Positions 23,704 through 34,514 of a stretch of 64,000 nucleotides of DNA are shown here, in pieces. Location: the NCBI RefSeq assembly GCF_932294415.1, contig NC_065538.1, forward strand, positions 23,833,957 through 23,897,956, given 5' to 3'. Made by a program: the position numbers and the translations under genes. This DNA comes from Quercus robur (Eukaryota > Streptophyta > Magnoliopsida > Fagales > Fagaceae). A model generated the notes under the pieces. The model saw only the letters and a list, made by a program, of their open reading frames with translations, did no database searches and was not told the origin of the DNA. The stretch's first letter is position 1. Every line of letters begins with the position of its first letter.

Positions 23704-24661
23704 TGTTGTATGTGGTCAGGGTGTGTTTGGGAAGTGGAAAATTCAAAAATGACAGAAGTAAGCGGGAGTGGGCACTTTCGTCTTTCGCTTCGCTTGGGTT
23801 GGGAGTGTGGGCTTTGGACTTTTTTGAGTTTGAGATGACGATGGACTATTGTGCACTACGCAGGCTTTTGATTTTTTTTGTTTTATATTTTATTTTTCAG
23901 TTTTTTTGGCAGATCTGCTCCTGCATAACGGTTATAAATGCAGTAACGTCGTCGTTTTAGATCCCGAAATTCAAATAGTTAGGGGGTTTATACTTAAATA
24001 GACGACATTGTAGGGACCATGTTTGGTAATTTGGTTACACTCGGAGGAAGGGAAGTGGATAGGGTAATTTTGTCTTTTTACAAGGGATTATCCTTCTATT
24101 TCCTTTCTAGACTTTCTTCTCTTTCAAGTTTCAACCAATACAAACCAACGGCCCTGGCGAATTTAGTGCCCGTTTGTTTTAGCGTTTGAAGCCCAAAATG
24201 CGCGTTTTCAAAAAAGCCAGCCCGAAAATAGTGTTTGGTAAGTATAAAACGCAACTTTTTGGAAAAAGTTGCGTTTTATATTTGTGAAGAAACGCGCGTT
24301 TGAGTTTATGAAGCTCTGGAGGTCCATAAACAAAAAGCTCATACGCGTTTTGATTTTGATTCGTTGGGCTCTTCCAAAAATTACCAAATTACCCTTGATA
24401 AATCATCAGTTCTCATCTCATCTCTCTGTTCTCCCAACAAATTTCCAAATCCAAACACAAAAAAATCTATAACAAATTCCCAAATCATCTCTCTGCTCTC
24501 CCAACAAATTTCCAAATCCAAACACAAAAAAATCTATAACAAATTCCCAAATCAGCTAGGGAAAAAAAAAAATCAATCCCTTGCAAATTAGGATTCCTCA
24601 AAATGCAAAACATCAAAATATAGCAAAATGATAGAATTACAGGACAAAATCGAAGCCGAAT

Positions 24662-24853
24662 GCGTCAACAACACCGAGCTCTGGGTTCGATCAAATCGGC
24701 GAACCCCTCCCAATCAAACCCTCCGACTCTAACTCCGACTCAGACCCCATTTTCGATCTCCAAGCCCTTCCCTCTCAACCACTCGCCGTCTCCGAACTCC
24801 ACCGCCTCATCTTCGTCGCTCACTCCGATGGATTCTACGTCCCCAGAACTTGA
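24662..24853 (+). pseudogene. NUP214-like nucleoporin gene fragment captured in a transposon
   Basis: The frame that ends at the TGA of 24851-24853 reads IGEPLPIKP, then a run of S/D residues (SDSNSDSDPIFDLQ), then PSQPLAVSELHRLIFVAHSD and GFYVPRT. This order matches the N-terminus of plant NUP214/LNO1 as I remember it (IGE..PIK, PPSQPLA.SE, VFVAHSSGF.VART), the start of its beta-propeller. The fragment ends there in a stop and then A-rich sequence. Only about 60 codons remain and there is no rest of the gene nearby, so this is a captured or copied exon piece and not a gene. NUP214 is much longer. Identity is from memory and needs an alignment. Confidence 0.6.
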
Positions 24854-25164
24854 GTGGGATGCTATCAATTCCGCCAAGAACCAACAAATGAAGTGCTAAG
24901 AGAGGGAAAAAAAAAAAAAAAAAAAAAGAAGACGAAGAAGGAGAGCTCTAAATGTTCTGGTGTTTGGACTTTGGAGGAATGGCAAGGAAGGAAAAAAAAA
25001 GAGGAAAGAAGGATTAAAAAAGAAAACAAAACGGGTACGTGTGTGGAGGAGAAATTTAGTGGGAAAAAAAAAGAGGAAAAAAAAAAAAAAAAAAAATGTC
25101 GTGTGGAGGATAAAAAAAAGAGTGGAAAAAAAGGAAAAAAAGAATAATCAAATATTAAGGGGTC

Positions 25165-25511
25165 GGTTATTATTAGCTAATATTGGTGAGAAAAAAATAA
25201 TTTTTTTAGAAAGAGAAAAAAATAATTTTAATAGTATGTTAAAATTAAAATTAGTATCAATTTTTATCACAATATTTTCACAATATTTTTACAATAAATC
25301 TTAAGTGGTAGGTTATTATTAGCTAATATTGGTGAGAAAAAAATAATTTTTTTAGAAAGAGAAAAACATAATTTTAATAGCACATTAAAATTAAAATCAG
25401 TATTAATTTTTATCACAATATTTTCACAATACTTTCACAATAAATCTTAAGTGGTAGGTTATTATTAGCTAATATTGGTGAGAAAAAAATAATTTTTTTA
25501 GAAAGAGAAAA
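25165..25511. repeat. 146-bp tandem array, about 2.4 copies
   Basis: ggttattattagctaatatt starts at 25165, 25311 and 25457, spacing exactly 146 bp each time. Copies one and two are full and differ by a few substitutions; copy three stops after agaaagagaaaaa. Confidence 0.9.
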
Positions 25512-25816
25512 ATTGATTTAAGTATGATGAAGTAGTTGATTTTTAAGTATGAACCAAACTCACATCCAAAAAAAAAAAGTATGAAATAAACTCTCTTATA
25601 TATACATTGTCCTTTTTGGTAATTTATCCCTCAAACTGTCACTTTTATAAGTACTAGCCAAACACTCAACTTTTTCAAAAAGCACTTTTTAACAGATTTT
25701 ATCAAACACTCAGTTTTTTGAAAATGCATTTTTTTATTATGCACTTTTTGAAAACTTAACTTTTTCATTATGAACTTTTACAAAAAGTTGAACCAAACTC
25801 ACCCTTAAACCGTTTA

Positions 25817-26627
25817 GGCTACGTTTATTTATATGTAAAATGGTTTGCAAGTGTAAAATATTTTCAAGTAAAAATATTTTTCGGAAAATAAAATATTTTC
25901 AAGTGTTTGGTGGCATTTTAAAAAATTCTTTGAAAAATGTTTTTTTTTGTGTTTGGTTGTGTTATTGAAAATACCATAGAAAACACATTTTCTACTTATT
26001 GCTCACATTTTCTCCGCTTCCAAACAAATATATAATATCATTTCTCAATAGAGAAACACAAAAGAAACAAAACCCCAAAAAAAAAAAAATTTCATGAAAT
26101 CCGGTCAAATTGAGAGAAGAAAGAAGAGAGAGAGGCGACTGGGTTCGATTTAGAAGCGAGATCGCATAGTGGAGGTGAAGGCGAGATCGCGCTGCAAAGA
26201 CGACTAGGTTCGATCTAGAGGCAAGATCGTGAGGCGGAGGCGAAGGCGAGCACAATCAGATCGAGTTCATCAGAGATGGGTTTGAGGCGACACGATCATA
26301 TTGGCGATGGGTATGAGCGACGCAATCAGACCGGCGAGGCCGTGGGTCGGGGACTGGATCTGGGCTTCACCGGCGATAACTCTCTCCATCCTTCGGCTTG
26401 GGCTTGGCGTGAGTGATGAAAGTGAGTGAGGAGAGAAATTTTCTGAGGAGAGTGGAAATGGTTTAAAGGTAAAATGAAAGTGTAAAATGATTTACGGGTG
26501 TGGGGTGGGTATTTTCCGGTCAACGGAAATGATTTTCTGTTTGACCATATTTTCCATGCGTAACCAAACACACGGCAGGGTGTAAATTGTTTTCCCGAAT
26601 CCATTTTCAACCGAAACAAACGCAGCC
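25817..26627. mobile_element. Harbinger-like TIR element (811 bp)
   Basis: TTA at 25814-25816 and 26628-26630 flank termini ggctacgttt and (inverse) ggctgcgttt. Inverted subterminal sequence continues on both sides (gtaaaatggttt / gaaaatggattc). The interior has short GGCGA/GATCG-rich direct repeats at 26120-26240 and no transposase frame. It starts only 9 bp after the target copy of the neighbouring element. Confidence 0.7.
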
Positions 26628-26782
26628 TTAGTAACGCACTAAATAGTGTCTTGTTTTAAAGTTGAATTTAAACTTGAGAAAATTATTGAATACTTCGGGA
26701 GCATTATAAATGCTTATTCTCCCTTTTTACATGAATCGTAAGTCCCAATATAAATTTAATTAGTGGAACCTATAGTTAATTA

Positions 26783-26983
26783 GTGTTTGTTTGGCAAGAT
26801 TATTTTTGCCAACTTATTTGACTATTTAACTTATTTTTTACTACTATTCATAGGTCCCACTGTACTTTTTGGTACTATTTATGGGTCCCATTATACTATT
26901 TCAATTAACTTTTACCTTTATTTACAGTACTTTCAACAAAAAGTTTTCAGTTTCAACAAAATAAGCAGATCCCAAACAGACTC
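26783..26983. mobile_element. Small MITE (GAGTCTGTTTGG family)
   Basis: Left end gtgtttgtttggcaagatta, right end in inverse gagtctgtttgggatctgc. The body contains the same acta-ttca-taggtcccac segments (in other orientation) as the 53318-53517 element. The TTA target on the left is matched only by ATA on the right. Confidence 0.5.
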
Positions 26984-26989
26984 ATAGTG

Positions 26990-27550
26990 TTGGATTAGTT
27001 GGAAGGGTTGGAAAAGTGAGAGGATAGAAAATGCTGGGAGGATGAAAATGTGGGAGAATATAAAATATTTTATTTTCTCTCTGTTTTGTTTGGTTGGGAG
27101 TGGAAAAGTGGAGAGATAGAAAAAATAAATTTGAATAAATTTACTCATATAACCTTGTTAAAAAATGATGCTCAATTAAAACAAAAAAGTGACAAATAAC
27201 CACACCAAAAAAAAAAGAGTAATCATCTAAATTTATTAAAAACTTAAAAATCATGTCTTTAAAAAAAATTTTTAAAAAAAAAAAAAAGAAAAAGAAAAAA
27301 AAGGCAACGTTATGCAGGGGAGAAGAAAAAAATAAAAAGGCATGTGCACGTGGGCATTTTTGTCAATCAAGAAAAAACTCATCCCTACTCAATTTTCTCT
27401 CCATTTTGGGGAGAAAACACCTGAGCCCTACTATTTATTTTCCTTCCTCCCCCACCCAACCAAACACACTCCAAAAAAAATTTCCTTCCTATTTTCTCTC
27501 TAAAGTTTTCCATTTACTCTATTTCACATCTAAACAAACACACCCTAAGT
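26990..27550. mobile_element. Probable TIR element remnant, ends unclear
   Basis: gttggattagttggaaggg on the left and ctaaacaaacacaccctaag on the right, plus an internal inverted pair (tttgtttggttgggagtgg versus cccacccaaccaaacacact), suggest a foldback or MITE. No clean target duplication was found. The centre is an A-rich tract. Confidence 0.3.
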
Positions 27551-28204
27551 CTCAAAAATGTCATAACTTTACCGTAGTTCTCAATTTATGTTGAAATATT
27601 TTATTTTTACTTTAATATAAACGATTAAGATGAATCAATACAAATTCATAAAATAATGATCTACTAGAGAATAAACTAAAAGAAATCTATGTCAAATAGT
27701 TAAAAATCTAGAAACTTGAAAATTTATACCTTATTGTCCATTTGAGACAAATATATTTTTTTTATTTGATTATGAATAGGAATGTGCAGCCAACCCACCA
27801 ACCTGCCAAGACTAACTTGACCCAACTCAACTTGCCGGGTTGGGTTATGTAAATTTTTTTAATGATGGGTAGGGTTGGGTTCGGGTCATAATAATCATAA
27901 ACCCGCCTAACCCGACCCGCCTATATATTTAAATTTTAAATTATATAATTTAATATATATTTAAAACTATGTTATATAATTAATAATTTTTTATTTAACT
28001 TTTTCCCTTATTCGACTCTTTCTATATAAACTCAATTACCTTGCAAATCTTAACAGTCTTATTTCTCTCTTTGTCGCCTCTCACTCCACTCCTATTTGTT
28101 TATAAATGAGTTTTGATACTAATTTATGTATATTTTTTTTTATCAACTTAGTTGGATATATTTTGTTTATAATTAAGTTGGAATATTAGTTCATCTATAT
28201 TTTG

Positions 28205-29419
28205 CATGGTTTTAAAAACCGGACCGGACCGGCTGGTTCAATTGGGAACCAGACCTTAATCCGGTCCGATTATTAGTTAAAATCGGAAATGAAAGAAAAA
28301 CTGAACAAACAGTACAAACCGCTGATTCAACCGATATAATTGGAAACCGGTGCAGTTAAGCTGGTTTTAGCACTTCTTCATAAATACTCAAGCTGTTGTG
28401 TTTTTTAACTCCAAAAATATAAATAAATAAATAAATAAAAAGAGAGATCTTGTTTCAGATTTAAGAAGAGAGGTTTTGATTTTGAAAATGCTCTCTCAAG
28501 TATGAAGTGGTGAAGCCTAGACACCCATAGTGACCCAAAAACGCCAGATTTACTTTACTTACCTTTTGGTCTAAAGAAAAAAAAAAATAGATTTACTATA
28601 TTTGTGTTGAGGAAGAACCAAAGAAGCCCAAAAATAAGCAGATTTGTAATGATATATGTTGCTTCATTTAAGGCTTTTTTTGCTGCTCTTGCCTCTTGCA
28701 CATGCTCATATTCACGAGAGAGAGAGATGTGAAAAGCAAAAAGTGAGATGGGAAAATGTAAAGAAGTATTGTTGAAACTTGAACCAAACATGTGGCAGTG
28801 GTTGTATAGATTTCAAAATGTGTGGTAGTTGGTATATTTAGTATTTTTTAAATTTTTTTTTTTTTTTGTATAAGATAGAAATTTTACTCTACCCTAATCT
28901 AAGTGTATATGTGTATGAAACTTCCTTCTAGAGACTTGAACCCTGGCCCTTACTCTCCACACCCCACAAACACTTATATTTGTGGAGTGAATATTGCACC
29001 AAGGGTGTGCAGTGGTCAAACGGCCCCTTAGTATTAGTGTGTAGAATGTGTGGAGGGAAAAAAAATCAAGTGGGCAATGATATTACTACCCATTGGTGCA
29101 CTTTTTTTTGTTATTTGAAAGGTTAAAAAATAACTATAATATTTTATAGTGGGTTGTGGGTGCTTGCATATGTTTTTTTGTTTTTTGTTTTGGTTGAATT
29201 GTGTTGAGTGGTGTCTAAAAGTTGGTAAGTTAAAGTTTAATGTTTATTATTATTTAATTTTGTAGTTAAAATGACCAGGTATAAAATTATTTATTTATTT
29301 ATTTTTATAATTATTAATTAAATTATTTATGACTCACCGGTTCGACCATCGGTCCGACCAAAAAACCAATAATCAATCCCTTTTCCTGTTTTTTTATTGT
29401 ACTAGTTTTTAAAACCATG
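28205..29419. mobile_element. hAT-like non-autonomous element with perfect 8-bp TSD (inner)
   Basis: atattttg at 28197-28204 and 29420-29427 flanks catggttttaaaaac and its inverse (ttttaaaaccatg). Both ends then show ACCGGACCGG / CCGGTTCGACC sequence. It lies wholly inside the 27777-29636 element and itself contains a SINE. A relative is partly visible at 63420-63570. Confidence 0.75.
28851..29030 (-). mobile_element. tRNA-derived SINE (family C) inside the inner hAT-like element
   Basis: The poly(A) tail appears as T runs at 28854-28867, followed by ataagatagaaattttactc and, in inverse, a ggttcaagtctctag box-B-type motif, gtgtggagagtaaggg and caaggtg-like 5' sequence. Same family as 13846-14035. 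Confidence 0.7.
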
Positions 29420-29867
29420 ATATTTTGTTTATTAACTCAAGGGGCAAGTGGGATATATTTTTTTCTGCTCATTTAATAATAATAGTAATCAAAAATTAAA
29501 TAAATAAATAAAAAATGTCAAACCCATAGATTCAACCCGACCTAACCCGATGCATGTGGGTTATGTTGGATTTTTTTAACCTACCATGGTGGGTTGGGTT
29601 AAAAAATCTCCTCAATCCGACCCATGCACACCTCTAATTATGAATATAAAAATATAATTTTAGTTCAAATTTAAGAACTGAGATTCCTTGTAAAGACTTC
29701 TAAAAATTTACCTAAATTTATTTCATAAAAATAATAACATGGATTAATAAGGAAAATATAAAATTTTAATTTAGTTTTATTTGAGCAAATAAGAATGAAA
29801 GTTTTAAAATATTGATATTTAAAAACTTTCATTCTTATAAAATAAAATAAAATAAATGTGAAAGTTA

Positions 29868-30672
29868 TTGTAAGGACTGAAATTGGATTGGACCCAATAT
29901 AGGATTGAGTTTTAGCCCAAGAAGCCCAAACAATAAATTTATAGAACATGGATGAAATAACTAGATCTACTACAGAAGAAAAATGATAAAATTTGCTAAT
30001 TTAAGGCTATTAAATACAAGTAAGATGAGAAAGTCTATTCTCGGAGTGGCCTAAGGAGCATATATTATATTGTCTTGTTTATCAACAAAGTTACAAGAGT
30101 TCACAATTTTATCGTAAAAATTGCTTGATTACTTCTCCGATCCTTTTTTAGTACATCTTTCCATGCTATATACTACAATCTTAGTATCATCCCTACCATA
30201 AACGTGTAGGTTAAATTCTAGGAACTCATTCCTGTCTCATTTAACACTTCCCAGAACCATCAACTAGTAGCTGTAAGGCTGTTTGATCACTGTTCAGGCA
30301 TCACCTTCACATTAATGCGGCCAGAGAGTTGGTTAGGAGGCATTTAATGCGGATGTAGCAGCTTTTTGAAGATATTTGTTACCCTTCTCCTTTCTTACCC
30401 CTTGTCCAATGTCCAACTTTTAGTTGTGATGTAATTTCGAAGAAAGTCCATGATGATATGGCACTCTTACTGACCTCGGACCCTTGTTGCCGAGATGGCT
30501 TTTCTCCTTGGACATTCGTAGGACTTATCTCATGTTATCTCTACTTTTCTCTTTATTCCGTTCCTTTTATAATCTTATCTGGACATCCTCGGATTAACTA
30601 ATGTCCTCAGATTGGGCCACAGGCCCAATTAGTACAGCCTTAGTAGTACCTCTTGATTAACTGGCCCCTATC
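29868..30672. mobile_element. Solo LTR candidate (805 bp)
   Basis: gttat at 29863-29867 and 30673-30677 flanks a block starting TGTAAGGACTG. The right end reads ggcccctatc instead of ..CA, so one terminus is degraded. The body has no coding frame and contains paired cctcgga/ctcagattgggcc motifs typical of plant LTRs. Confidence 0.5.
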
Positions 30673-30838
30673 GTTATGTTTGATTTATTTATACTAAATA
30701 TATAATTAAAAGTATATATTTATAAAAGAGAAATGCTGTTTGAGAGAGAGAGAGAGAGTGATGGTAATAAAAACGTGTACTACAAAAATTACCAAAAAAG
30801 CATGGATGCCATACCAATCAATCAATTATGAAACTATA

Positions 30839-30885
30839 TCTTTCAAATTTTTTTATTTTTTGGTAAACAAATCTCTTTCAAATTT
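30839..30885. repeat. Micro-insertion with a preserved empty site
   Basis: tctttcaaattt at 30839-30850 and 30874-30885 flanks a T-rich tract and ggtaaacaaatc. Copy 2 of the segmental duplication reads atatctttgaaatttcaact without the insert (about 32263-32282). Confidence 0.75.
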
Positions 30886-31235
30886 CAACTCCAAAACAAG
30901 CTAGGGTAAACTTACTACTCTGAATTTGGTGGAGCAATATTTTTCAAATTCAATCAAAAGAGAGAATAAAAAATTGAGTATATAGTTCTATTGATTCTAC
31001 TTTTCACTAGGTAAAATGAGAAACTCATTATGCATATGACTATTTCCTCTATGTATGATCCAGCTAAAAACAAAGAGACAGAGCACATGGAACTCATTAG
31101 CAACAAGAGTTAACAACAACATTTTCTTAAATTATTATATTATACATAAGCACCTTTAAATAGTTGAAGTCAATTATGGTTCTATGTTACTGTTAGAATC
31201 CATGCAAAGAACATTGAAGATTATATAGTAATAAC

Positions 31236-31821
31236 TGGTAAGGTGGCAATTTGTGTTCTCGTGTTGGGTTCGTGTCGTGTTGTGTCAATTCATGAATATT
31301 CGATTATATGAATAAATACTAACTCGACATGTTTATTAAACGAGTCAAGATTCCTCAATCTTAACACGATTCATTTATTAAACAGGTTTGTTGTGTCAAC
31401 TTGTTTATCAAATTTTATCAAAATAAAAAAAATAAATATGAAATTACAAACAAATAAATATTTTTAATATAAAATTTAGAACTAACGAGTAACTGTATCA
31501 TAAATAATCATTTAAAATTAAAGTATATCTCAATATCACAAATAATCAATCACAATATGTCAAAAAAAAAAAAAAAAAACTACAACAACAAATAATTGTA
31601 TATACCTAGGATTTGAAGGGTATTGGTAAAATGTTATTTAATTAAATGTGTTAGATGGGTTAAAAGGATTCCATGGGTTGAACACTAACTTAACATGTTT
31701 ATTAAATAAGTTAGTCGTGTCAACCCGAATATGACATGAACCCATTAAACCTCAATTCATAATCTGCTAATTTCGTGTCGTGTTGTATTAGGTTCATGGG
31801 TCGTGTCTAATTTTACCACCC
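31236..31821. mobile_element. hAT-like MITE with a preserved empty site
   Basis: The ends are ggtaaggtggcaattt and (inverse) ttggggtggtaaaatt, followed by GTGTTGGGTTCGTGTCGTG / GACACGACCCATGAACC inverted sequence. aataac flanks both sides (31230-31235, 31824-31829; possibly a diverged 8-bp duplication). Copy 2 of the duplication shows the uninterrupted site at about 32628 (tagtaataacgcgacaaag). Confidence 0.7.
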
Positions 31822-32951
31822 CAAATAACAGGACAAAGTTTTCTTTAAACTAAACAATTGTGCAAAAATATTTATGAATTTTTATTAATTAGGAAAGGTG
31901 GACTATTGGAGTTTTTTATTTTATTATTATTATTTTTTGTTGGGTTAGTTTCTGAAGTAATTTTCTTTGTATGGCAACTCAAATATTTTAAACGATAATG
32001 TTTTTTTTATTATTATTAAAAGTGATAATTTAAGTTAATATTAATAAAATAATTTTTAGTTTCTCAAAAAAAAAGTTAATATTAATAATTCTTCTAATAA
32101 TTTTTTTTTATTTTTAAAAGTGATCATTTAAGTTAATATTAATAGAATAATTTGTAGTTTCTAAAAAAAAAGTTAATATTTATAATTCTTCTAAAAAAAA
32201 GTTAATATTAATAATTTATAATATAGTAATAAAATGCCATACCAATCAATTAATTATGAAACTATATCTTTGAAATTTCAACTCCAAAACAAGCTAGGGT
32301 AAACTTACAACTCTAAAAATGGTGGAGCAATATTTTTCAAATTCAATCCAAAGAGAGAATAAAAATTTGATGATATAGTTCTATTGATTTTACTTTTCAC
32401 AAGGTAAAATGAGAAACACATTATGCATATGACTATTTCCTGTGTGCATGATTGAGCTAAAAACAAAGAGACAGAACACATGGAAGTATGGAACTCGTTA
32501 GCAACAAGAGTTAACAACAACATTTTCTTAAATCATTATGTTATACATAAGCACCTTTTAAATAGTTGAAGTTGATTACAGTTCTCTGTTAGATTTCATG
32601 CAAAGAACGTTGAAGATTATATAGTAATAACGCGACAAAGTTCTCTTTGAACCAAACAATTGTGCAAAAATATTTATGAATATATATTAATTAGGAGAGG
32701 TGGACTATTGAAGTTTTTTTTTTTTTTTTTTGGGTTGGATCCTGGCATACATGTTGAGCTTTTGAAGTAATATTTTTTGAATGACAACTCAAATATTTGA
32801 AGCGATAATGTTTTTTTATTAATAATGATCATTTAAGTTAATATTAATAATTTCTTCAAAAAAAAAAGTTAATATTAACAGTATAATTTTTAGTTTCTCA
32901 AAAAAAAAAAATCATATTAATAATTATGCTCAAAAAGAGAAGTGAATATTA

Positions 32952-33537
32952 AAGGCTGTTTGGATGGCTTGTTTTCATAACTCAATTCTCAGTTTCCATA
33001 AGTCATAGTTCAAAAATGGTGGGACCCATAGTTAGAAGTCTGTTTGGCTGCACCATAACTCTGTTTCCATCACTCAATTTTCTAATTTTTGAGTTATGAG
33101 TTATGGAAGCTGAAAACACATTTTGGTTGTTTTCAGTTTCCATAACTCATAACTCAATGACATTTTTGTAATTAAACACATATGTGACCCATTAGTCATA
33201 ACTTAGCCGCAACTTTTGACCAATCTACCTTTTTTTTTTTTTTTTTTTTTTTTTCATTGGGTTCGGTCTTCAGTTATGGGTTTCTTCTTCTTTTTTTCTT
33301 CTTCTTTCACTGGGTTCGGGTTTCTGGGTTTCCTTTTTTTTTTTTTTTTTTTTTTTTTTCATTGGGTTCAATGAGTTTGGGTACTTGAAAAAAAAAAAAA
33401 AAAAACTGCACCAAGTGACAGGTATGGAGCCCACAAATAGTGTGAAAAATATTGAGTGATGGTGCCAAACGGGTAGGCTATTTTAAGTGATGAGTGACAG
33501 AAATTGAGTGATGAAAAAAAGTGATCCAAACAGTCTC
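32952..33537. mobile_element. Harbinger-like TIR element (586 bp)
   Basis: TTA at 32949-32951 and 33538-33540. Left end aaggctgtttggatggcttg, right end in inverse gagactgtttggatcacttt; the inverted similarity extends through cataactcaatt / catcactcaatt. The interior has several long T tracts and gagttatgagttatgg repeats. Confidence 0.65.
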
Positions 33538-33592
33538 TTAATAATTTACTAATATAGTAATAAAATGACCTATAAGAAAAGAGTGAATATAT

Positions 33593-33599
33593 AAAAAAA
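33593..33599 (-). terminator. Pol III terminator of tRNA-Ser
   Basis: A run of seven T on the minus strand begins two bases past the tRNA 3' end, as expected for RNA polymerase III termination. Confidence 0.85.
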
Positions 33600-33600
33600 T

Positions 33601-33682
33601 CGTGGACGGTAGGATTCGAACCTACGCGGGGAAACCCCACATGATTTCTAGTCATGCCCAATAACCACTCTGGCACGTCCAC
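33601..33682 (-). tRNA. tRNA-Ser (anticodon AGA)
   Basis: 82-nt intronless class II tRNA. The acceptor stem GTGGACG pairs with CGTCCAC and the discriminator base is G. The anticodon stem CATGA/TCATG encloses loop CTAGAAA, giving anticodon AGA (decodes UCU, and UCC after A34 to inosine editing). A long variable arm (GGGG..CCCC) marks a serine tRNA, and the T arm has GGTTCGAATCC, the B box. A CAA motif sits just upstream of the 5' end, usual for plant tRNA genes. It is flanked by unrelated repeats and lies about 830 bp upstream of the XRCC1 start codon on the other strand. Confidence 0.95.
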
Positions 33683-34514
33683 TTTGACGGCCTCGAAACT
33701 AAAAATACAAGTTAACTAAAATATTAAATGTGTGATATTGTAAAATTAAAATTAGAAAACACTAATTACACCAAAGAGTTGGCTTTTAGCAACAACAAAA
33801 AAAAAAAACAGCAAAGCGGTGGCACTAGAAAAGTGAAAGGAATAAAAAAAAAAACAAAGCTGAGAGCAAACGTGCAAGACCATTTTCTGTACGGACTCAA
33901 GAGTGAGAGCCCACAGTTATTCCCAGGCAAACAGAAACGAAGCCAAGAAGAGTTAGTTTTTCTTTTCATTACTCTCAACTTGTACTATTTTTTTTTGTTA
34001 CACTCATAAGTATTTGCATGACATGTTCTTTTGGTACCCAATTCGGTCCCTTAGGTCCTTGATTTTTTTATTTTTATTTTTTTAATTTTATATTATGGGG
34101 TACAATCTGATAACATTGCCTATAGCTTTATTTGTTTCTGAACATAGATAGAATCATGGGTATGTTTTATATAAAATAAAAATTGATATTTCATTTTTTT
34201 TTTTTTTTTTTGGTTGATAAATTTTTACTTTTCATGCATTGTGCAATATTTTGTTTGGAAAAACTGGAAATTGCCTTTTGATATGGTTCTTGTTGGGCTT
34301 TTACAAAAATGATTTGTTAGCAGCTAGTTTTAACTAGAATTGTAACATTTTGTCAGTTATTTGTGCAGGTTGTAAAAACTTTTACTTGCACAGGTTTCTG
34401 GTATATTGTGTGAAATTGGGAGTCTGGGTCTGGGTCTGTGCCTGTGTGTTTCTATTGTCATCTTCAGTGTAGTTTTTGATTGGAATAGTTTGAGAGATTT
34501 TAGTGGTCTTTGAT

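Larger units (their letters stand above)
24166..25804. mobile_element. Harbinger-like TIR element carrying host gene sequence
   Basis: TTA at 24163-24165 and TTA at 25805-25807 bracket ends that read gtgcccgtttgttttagcg on the left and, in inverse, gggtgagtttggttcaac on the right. A 3-bp TTA target with GTTTG-type termini suits PIF/Harbinger-like non-autonomous elements. Inside lie a short direct duplication (ctctcccaacaaatttccaa at about 24430 and 24496), a NUP214-like fragment, A-rich tracts and a 146-bp tandem array. Confidence 0.6.
27777..29636. mobile_element. hAT-like non-autonomous element with perfect 8-bp TSD (outer)
   Basis: attatgaa is present at 27769-27776 and 29637-29644. The termini are taggaatgtgca and, in inverse, tagaggtgtgca, followed on both sides by GGGTTGGGTT/CGGGTC-rich sequence. 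An 8-bp duplication and TAG..TGTGCA ends fit hAT elements. There is no transposase frame. It has been invaded by the element at 28205-29419. Confidence 0.75.
30806..32905. repeat. Local segmental duplication, ~670-bp unit in two direct copies
   Basis: Copy 1 (30806-32050, inflated by insertions) and copy 2 (32234-32905) share long ordered identity from atgccataccaatcaat through gcacctttwaaatagttga to ggtggactattgragtttt. Copy 1 carries a micro-insertion at 30839-30885 and a TIR element at 31236-31821; both sites are empty in copy 2. The region between and after the copies is rich in gttaatattaat repeats. Confidence 0.85.

Noticed and set aside
23592..23960. 122-codon open frame on the plus strand opposite CENP-C exon 1
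   Set aside because: It is antisense to a well-supported conserved exon and its translation shows no domain; the frame is open because of the codon composition of exon 1.
24854..25304. Lysine/glutamate-rich open frames
   Set aside because: They are encoded by A-rich and GA-rich low-complexity sequence inside a transposon, with no homology or codon signature.
28555..28791. Minus-strand open frame of 78 codons
   Set aside because: It lies in the interior of a nested hAT-like element; no family recognised and it ends in a phenylalanine run from a homopolymer.
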